Below are positions 16,283-20,138 of a stretch of 20,138 nucleotides of DNA, piece by piece (the first letter of the stretch is position 1; each line of letters begins with the position of its first letter). Both the position numbers and the translations under genes were made by a program. Source of the DNA: Bacilli bacterium (lineage in GTDB: Bacteria; Bacillota_I; Bacilli_A; ML615J-28; CAG-698); NCBI GenBank assembly GCA_028693885.1, contig JAQUUM010000005.1, forward strand, positions 1 through 20,138, read 5' to 3'. The notes beneath the pieces were generated by a model. It was not told where the DNA came from. It saw only the letters and a program-made list of their open reading frames with translations, and did not search any database.

Positions 16283-18129
16283 TTTTTTACCCCTTCTATG
16301 TATTTTAATCTTTCTTCTGAAAACTCAATTAACTTATCTATATAGATTAACGTTTCATCTAATGAGCTTTGTTTGTTTCTTAAAACCCACAAACGACTTA
16401 ATTCATTTTTAACTTTTTTTGCTTCTTCAATTACTTCTTTTGACATAATCACTCTTAGTGATTTATCAAGAGATTCATTCCCACAAACATTAATTTTTTG
16501 TAATAAAGAAATCATATCAATTGTCCAAGTAATTTCTTCTTTAATTAAAGGTTCACTAAATTTAATAAGATCAATTTCTTTTTTCTTGTAATTAAGATAT
16601 TCTTTGGCACTTTGATATTTTTTATAATTCAAAGTATTATATTTCATCTTTTCTTTTACATAAGCCAAATGATCTTGTTCTTTAAAAGCATAAAAGATCC
16701 AAAGTAACATATAAAATGTTGAAGTCCCATTTCCATTATATGAATTTTCAAATCTGTTATAAGTTCCTAAATCCATAATAGCATCAGCCAATAAGTTTTC
16801 TTCATCTTTAAAAACAAACTTATTTAAATATTGCTTAACAGTTAAATATACACCCTCTGTACATCTATAACTCATAAGACCTGCATAAACTAGTGGGGCA
16901 TAACTAAATGGCAACATTTGCATATGGCCTACATCGCCCCAATCAGTTAACAACAAACCTTCACCACCATTTTCTTTTACAGCCCAACATGCATTAGCAA
17001 TATTTTCAATCCAATCACTTTGTCTTAAAGCTAAACTACACCAAGAAGTAGTCCCGGGGGCAGCTATAAATTTTACTTTTGCTTGTTTTAGTTTCTTCAA
17101 ATTCTTTGAAAAAGAATAAAAAGCATCATATCCCCAATCAACAAATATCATATCTTTTGGAAGTTTCTTAAATAATTCAGGATGATTATTTAAGACATCC
17201 CCCCAGATAAGTGGAATTTTTTTATATTTTTTTATTTCTTTGTAAGCTTTCAAAGTATAATCTAAATACACTTTTCCAAGCCCTAACTTTTCACACTCAG
17301 CTTTTGATTTACCTTTACCAAGTTCAAAAGGTTCATCAAAATTCATATTAAAATATTTCGAATTCGAAATAGGTAACATATCTTGATACATTTTTTTAAG
17401 CAATTCAATAGACTTTTCATCCAAAGGATTAAGTGTACTAGGAGCTCTATGTGTCCCCCACAAATCAATCCCTTCAGGGCACTCTGCTAAATCAGAAAAT
17501 TCTTTTTTCTCAAGCCAAGCGGCCATATGACCAAATCCATTTTGATTCGGAACAAAATCAATAAAGTGCTCATTAGCGTATTTTTCAATCGCTTTATATT
17601 CTTCTAGTGTAATGTATCCATCTTTTTTCAAATAATCTTTAAAACTTTGGTATTCAAAAGAAAAGCCCTCAACGTATAATTCAAAATGATTCATTTTCAA
17701 ATCACTCATTATATCAATGATTTTAAAAACTGTTTCTAGTTTAGGAACTTTATTACGACTAATATCGTACATAAAGCCTCTAACTCTCATATCAGGTTCA
17801 TCATAAATTTCAAGGCATTCAATTTCATTATTTTTGATAATTTGTTTTAATGTTTTAACTGCATAATATGCTCCAACTGCTTCTTTGTGATAAACATTAA
17901 TAACATCTTTTTTTACTTCTAATCTATAAGCCTCTAAGCTCAACTTCTTGTCAATAAAAAAACGAACATCAGCTTTTTTAGATTTACCTACCTGTAAGTT
18001 CAAAAAAGCATCCAACTCTTTTTTTACTATTTCATTAGGCTTATCAAAAAAAGCAATGCTCTTATCTTTCATTTTATAAACGTCTTTACTATATTTTATT
18101 TCTTTTACTTTAGGAAATACATTTATCAT
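16279..18129 (-). CDS. Cytoplasmic GH20 beta-N-acetylhexosaminidase, GcnA-like
   Basis: 616 residues, no signal peptide, similar in length to streptococcal GcnA, an intracellular exo-beta-N-acetylglucosaminidase. Residues 1-110 form the small alpha/beta GH20 N-terminal domain (AYRLEVKKDVINVYHKEA, then GAYYAVKTLKQII). The catalytic barrel starts at MRVRGFMYDISRNKVP (114-129). The catalytic Asp-Glu pair is in NMNFDEPFELGKGKSK (261-276, Asp265-Glu266), a variant of the HxGGDE motif of classical GH20 enzymes that is known in GcnA-type members. Other active-site-like stretches are PLIWGD (306-311), VDWGYDAFY (330-338), AAPGTTSW (356-363) and LLLTDWGDVGH (392-402). A helical C-terminal domain follows (about 440-616). 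It would remove terminal GlcNAc or GalNAc from imported oligosaccharides. It is the first gene of the operon, with GGAG five bases before the ATG. Confidence 0.9.
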   Translation of the reverse strand: MINVFPKVKEIKYSKDVYKMKDKSIAFFDKPNEIVKKELDAFLNLQVGKSKKADVRFFIDKKLSLEAYRLEVKKDVINVYHKEAVGAYYAVKTLKQIIKNNEIECLEIYDEPDMRVRGFMYDISRNKVPKLETVFKIIDIMSDLKMNHFELYVEGFSFEYQSFKDYLKKDGYITLEEYKAIEKYANEHFIDFVPNQNGFGHMAAWLEKKEFSDLAECPEGIDLWGTHRAPSTLNPLDEKSIELLKKMYQDMLPISNSKYFNMNFDEPFELGKGKSKAECEKLGLGKVYLDYTLKAYKEIKKYKKIPLIWGDVLNNHPELFKKLPKDMIFVDWGYDAFYSFSKNLKKLKQAKVKFIAAPGTTSWCSLALRQSDWIENIANACWAVKENGGEGLLLTDWGDVGHMQMLPFSYAPLVYAGLMSYRCTEGVYLTVKQYLNKFVFKDEENLLADAIMDLGTYNRFENSYNGNGTSTFYMLLWIFYAFKEQDHLAYVKEKMKYNTLNYKKYQSAKEYLNYKKKEIDLIKFSEPLIKEEITWTIDMISLLQKINVCGNESLDKSLRVIMSKEVIEEAKKVKNELSRLWVLRNKQSSLDETLIYIDKLIEFSEERLKYIEGVKK

Positions 18130-18167
18130 AAAAACTCCATTTTGCTTTTTATATATATTACTTTATT

Positions 18168-18196
18168 ATTATATAACAAAAAGCGTTTTTATTCAA
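18168..18196 (-). promoter_or_regulatory. Sigma-A promoter of the glycan operon with a palindromic spacer
   Basis: On the minus strand TTGAAT (18191-18196) and a perfect TATAAT (18168-18173) are separated by exactly 17 bases, and transcription would start roughly 30 bases before the GH20 ATG. The spacer holds AAAAACGCTTTTT (arms AAAAA/TTTTT around CGC), a place where a repressor could block polymerase. It resembles a LacI/CcpA half-site layout only loosely (no TG...CA ends), so I do not assign a regulator. Confidence 0.8.
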
Positions 18197-18232
18197 GTTT
18201 AAATTGGGAATTTATCAAGATATTTTTAACAT

Positions 18233-18263
18233 AAAAAAATAAGGATTTTTAAAAATCCTTATT
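18233..18263 (-). terminator. Intrinsic terminator of the lipoprotein gene
   Basis: A perfect 26-base palindrome (18238-18263), with arms AATAAGGATTTTT and AAAAATCCTTATT, contains the TAA stop of the lipoprotein gene and is followed on the minus strand by a run of T (18233-18239). It ends that transcript just before the promoter of the glycan operon. On the plus strand no gene leads into it. Confidence 0.88.
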
Positions 18264-19599
18264 GTGCAAACTGTATTGTAATAACCGGCCTTATTCCTAT
18301 ATTAGAATATGCATTATTAAAGCCTGATGTACTAACTTTTCCATCAAAGAAAACGCCTGATAAATATTCCATTGTAAAACCAGGTGATCTTGAAAAATAT
18401 TTACCTTGATTAGTACTAGAATTATCAACCCCTGTCTTTATTGCAAACTCAGTATTAAAAGCACTTCTTTGAGGATCAGCTACCTCTGCTTTTGAATTAA
18501 AGCCATACCTTCTTCTTAGTAAATCATTATAAGATAATAAGTATACATAATCTTGTGTATCTAGCCCTTCGTTTGTATGATAAGCTGCATAAGAGACTCC
18601 TTGGTTAGAAACACTAGTAAGTGTAATAGCTTCTTTTTCACTGCTAGAAAAAGCAGCGTTATAGAAATCATTATTTAGCCAATGTCTTAAATAAGAGTTC
18701 CCCCACGTTTTATCATTGTTATCAACTACAACAATTTTATAAGTAACTGTAATAGTTTCATCTGGATTTTCTTTAGTAGGACCAGTTCCAGTAATTACTA
18801 CCTCACCTTTACTAACTGCATTTACCATAATTTGAACTTGAGCTTTCAAAGCACTAGTTACATCATTTATTACCCAATAACCATTTTCATCAATTTCAAG
18901 AATAGCAGTAGTTGCTTCCCCAACAGCTACATAAGTATTTTTACCAGCAATCCACCAATTATTATCAATTCCAACTGTAGCTTGTATAGTATCAATATTT
19001 CTACTTACTAAAGCCACCGCTTCATTACTAGATGACCAAGCAGAATCAATTAAATTCATATTTGTTGCACCTAAATAAATACTTTTAGTTTCTCCAACCG
19101 CAACTAAACTGTCATTATAAGAAGACTTACTATCTAAGACTTTATCAGCAAGCAAAATAGCACTAGTTCCATCAATACTTAAAATTCTCCACTCAATTGA
19201 ATCAACTAAATAAAATTCTCTAGTTTCAACCAAAACTTGATTGCCTTCAATTATCTCTCTTGTAAAAGTAGAAACACTAGCATAACGATTTCCCTCATAT
19301 GGGTAATATCCATAACTATCGGCAATAATCGTTTCTCCATCTATGCCTAAATTTAAAGCACTTATTACCGCTTCATCTATAACTAAAGTTTGAGGATATT
19401 CTCCATAAAACATTTTACTATATGTTACAGTTTCTCCATCAATAATAGGATTATGATAACCTGCATCAAAATAATATATTACTTCTTCTGGAGTAGTAAT
19501 TTCCTCATCTTCAACATCAGCATCACTTGGGGTTTCACTACATCCACTTAGTAATAATAATAAAACTATTATTAATGAATAAAATAACCTTTTCTTCAT
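18259..19599 (-). CDS. Lipoprotein with DUF6273-like domain split by an inserted Ig-like/repeat module
   Basis: 446 residues. The signal peptide ends in a lipobox, LLLLLSGC with Cys20, so the protein should be lipid-anchored on the outside. The DUF6273-like fold begins at MFYGEYPQTLVIDE (63-76), runs through IEWRILSIDGTSAILLADKVLDSKSSYND (135-163), and resumes at WGNSYLRHWLNNDFYNAAF (299-317), ending with NIGIRPVITI (433-442). Residues 166-297 interrupt it. They contain an Ig-like (Big_2) pattern (VAVGETKSIYL, AWSSSNEAVALVS, GEVVITGTG) and two W-x-I repeats (NNWWIAGKNTYVAVG, NGYWVINDVTSALKA). The ATG at 19599 is chosen because GAGGT lies six bases upstream and the signal peptide starts there; the frame is open 35 codons further, but that would place extra sequence before the signal peptide. 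The gene stands alone between two terminators, apart from the operon. Its function is unknown. Confidence 0.78.
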   Translation of the reverse strand: MKKRLFYSLIIVLLLLLSGCSETPSDADVEDEEITTPEEVIYYFDAGYHNPIIDGETVTYSKMFYGEYPQTLVIDEAVISALNLGIDGETIIADSYGYYPYEGNRYASVSTFTREIIEGNQVLVETREFYLVDSIEWRILSIDGTSAILLADKVLDSKSSYNDSLVAVGETKSIYLGATNMNLIDSAWSSSNEAVALVSRNIDTIQATVGIDNNWWIAGKNTYVAVGEATTAILEIDENGYWVINDVTSALKAQVQIMVNAVSKGEVVITGTGPTKENPDETITVTYKIVVVDNNDKTWGNSYLRHWLNNDFYNAAFSSSEKEAITLTSVSNQGVSYAAYHTNEGLDTQDYVYLLSYNDLLRRRYGFNSKAEVADPQRSAFNTEFAIKTGVDNSSTNQGKYFSRSPGFTMEYLSGVFFDGKVSTSGFNNAYSNIGIRPVITIQFAQ

Positions 19600-19633
19600 T
19601 TTCTTACCTCTTAATATATTACAGTATAGACTT

Positions 19634-19662
19634 ATTTTATCAAAAAATTGAATATTTAGCAA
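19634..19662 (-). promoter_or_regulatory. Candidate sigma-A promoter of the lipoprotein gene
   Basis: On the minus strand TTGCTA (19657-19662) and TAAAAT (19634-19639) are 17 bases apart, about 35 bases before the ATG. An alternative, TTGATA with TAATAT 16 bases further on, would leave almost no leader before the ribosome binding site, so the first pair is preferred. The -35 box directly follows the T run of the upstream terminator. Confidence 0.5.
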
Positions 19663-19700
19663 GTAAAAGAAAGATAGTCTTAAGTTATAGACTATCTTTC
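19661..19700 (-). terminator. Intrinsic terminator of the GHL10-like gene
   Basis: On the minus strand GAAAGATAGTCT (19689-19700) pairs perfectly with AGACTATCTTTC (19669-19680) across an eight-base loop, followed by TTTTACTT. It begins 11 bases after the stop codon at 19712. No T run follows on the plus strand, so it acts on minus-strand transcripts. Confidence 0.88.
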
Positions 19701-19711
19701 CCAAATTATGT

Positions 19712-20138
19712 TTAAACCGGTTTTACATCTTTCTTCCAAATTCCTTTTAATAACTTTCTAGCTTCAACTAATGATGCCACATCTTCTTTAACAAAAGAAT
19801 TATAAGTAAAGAAAATAGACCCACTCACATTATAATAATTTTGATTATACATCAGCTGATTAATAATTTCATATGGATTACTCCAATTACCTTCGTTATT
19901 ATAACGATAGATTGCTTGGCCAATATAAAGTTTTATGTTAGTTTCAATACAAATATCACTCCACCATTTAACTAAATCAGCGTATTTAACAACAGTAATT
20001 TCTTCTAAAGATCCTTTTTCTTTCGGTCTAGAATAATCCAAATCAAAATATACTTGAGGGACAACATAGTCAATCCATTTTTCCTTCATCCATAAATATA
20101 CATCAGCATAAAGTCTATCATAACATTGTAAACATGAT
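19712..20138 (-). CDS. C-terminal part of a GHL10 (DUF187) glycosyl hydrolase-like protein, cut by window edge
   Basis: The frame is open from the window edge to a TAA at 19712, giving 141 residues. An internal ATG at 20089 is not the start: the upstream codons read YDRLYADVYLWMKEKWIDYV, and the motif RxYADxxxWxKExWIDYVxPQxYFxxD is characteristic of GHL10-type proteins such as B. subtilis YngK. Later stretches fit the end of that domain: KYADLVKWWSDIC, IKLYIGQAIYRY and SGSIFFTYNSF. Family members are TIM-barrel proteins related to glycoside hydrolases and usually exported, but few have known substrates. The N-terminal two thirds with the catalytic region lie outside the window. It is a separate transcript from the glycan operon, ended by the adjacent hairpin. 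Confidence 0.85.
   Translation of the reverse strand, partial: SCLQCYDRLYADVYLWMKEKWIDYVVPQVYFDLDYSRPKEKGSLEEITVVKYADLVKWWSDICIETNIKLYIGQAIYRYNNEGNWSNPYEIINQLMYNQNYYNVSGSIFFTYNSFVKEDVASLVEARKLLKGIWKKDVKPV

Noticed and set aside
18130..18258. A small RNA or riboswitch in the gap before the operon
   Set aside because: The gap is 129 bases, taken up by the promoter, a short leader and the terminator of the neighbouring gene; no further structure was seen. No tRNA, rRNA, CRISPR array or insertion sequence was found anywhere in the window.

Overview
The window is strongly AT-rich and almost fully coding, with every gene on the minus strand. Genes have GGAGG-type ribosome binding sites, TGA is a stop (it ends the GH3 and GH20 genes) and TGG encodes Trp, so this is genetic code 11 rather than the Mycoplasma/Spiroplasma code. 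Surface proteins carry a Gram-positive-type lipobox or uncleaved membrane anchors, and nothing suggests an outer membrane. The best fit is an uncultured low-GC Bacillota or Acholeplasma/Izemoplasma-like bacterium. That placement is inferred from composition and gene content only.

In transcription order (right to left), the window opens with the C-terminal end of a GHL10/DUF187-type glycosyl hydrolase-like protein cut by the window edge. A clear intrinsic terminator follows, then a single lipoprotein gene with a DUF6273-like fold split by an inserted module, which ends in its own palindromic terminator. Next comes a strong sigma-A promoter (TTGAAT, 17 bp, TATAAT) at 18168-18196. It drives a compact run of eleven or twelve genes spanning about 18 kb, most of them overlapping or separated by fewer than 16 bases.

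That operon encodes, in order: a cytoplasmic GH20 beta-N-acetylhexosaminidase; a very large membrane-anchored solute-binding protein with two carbohydrate-binding-like modules; a MalF-type permease; a MalG-type permease fused to an N-terminal DUF975 membrane domain; a surface beta-propeller/TPR protein with a C-terminal anchor; a Yip1-family membrane protein; a large anchored DUF5696 protein; and a second MalF/MalG permease pair. After a hairpin that looks like a partial terminator come a GH3 NagZ-type hexosaminidase, glucosamine-6-phosphate deaminase (NagB) and a GNAT acetyltransferase that appears broken by a one-base frameshift.

Read together, this looks like a GlcNAc-containing glycan uptake and degradation locus. 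Surface proteins bind and perhaps trim the glycan, two ABC permease pairs import oligosaccharides, two cytoplasmic hexosaminidases release amino sugar, and NagB feeds fructose-6-phosphate to glycolysis. The ATPase, GlcNAc kinase, NagA deacetylase and a regulator are not in the window. The most unusual points are the DUF975-permease fusion, two permease pairs sharing one recognisable binding protein, and the set of uncharacterised membrane proteins (propeller-TPR, Yip1, DUF5696) sandwiched between them.
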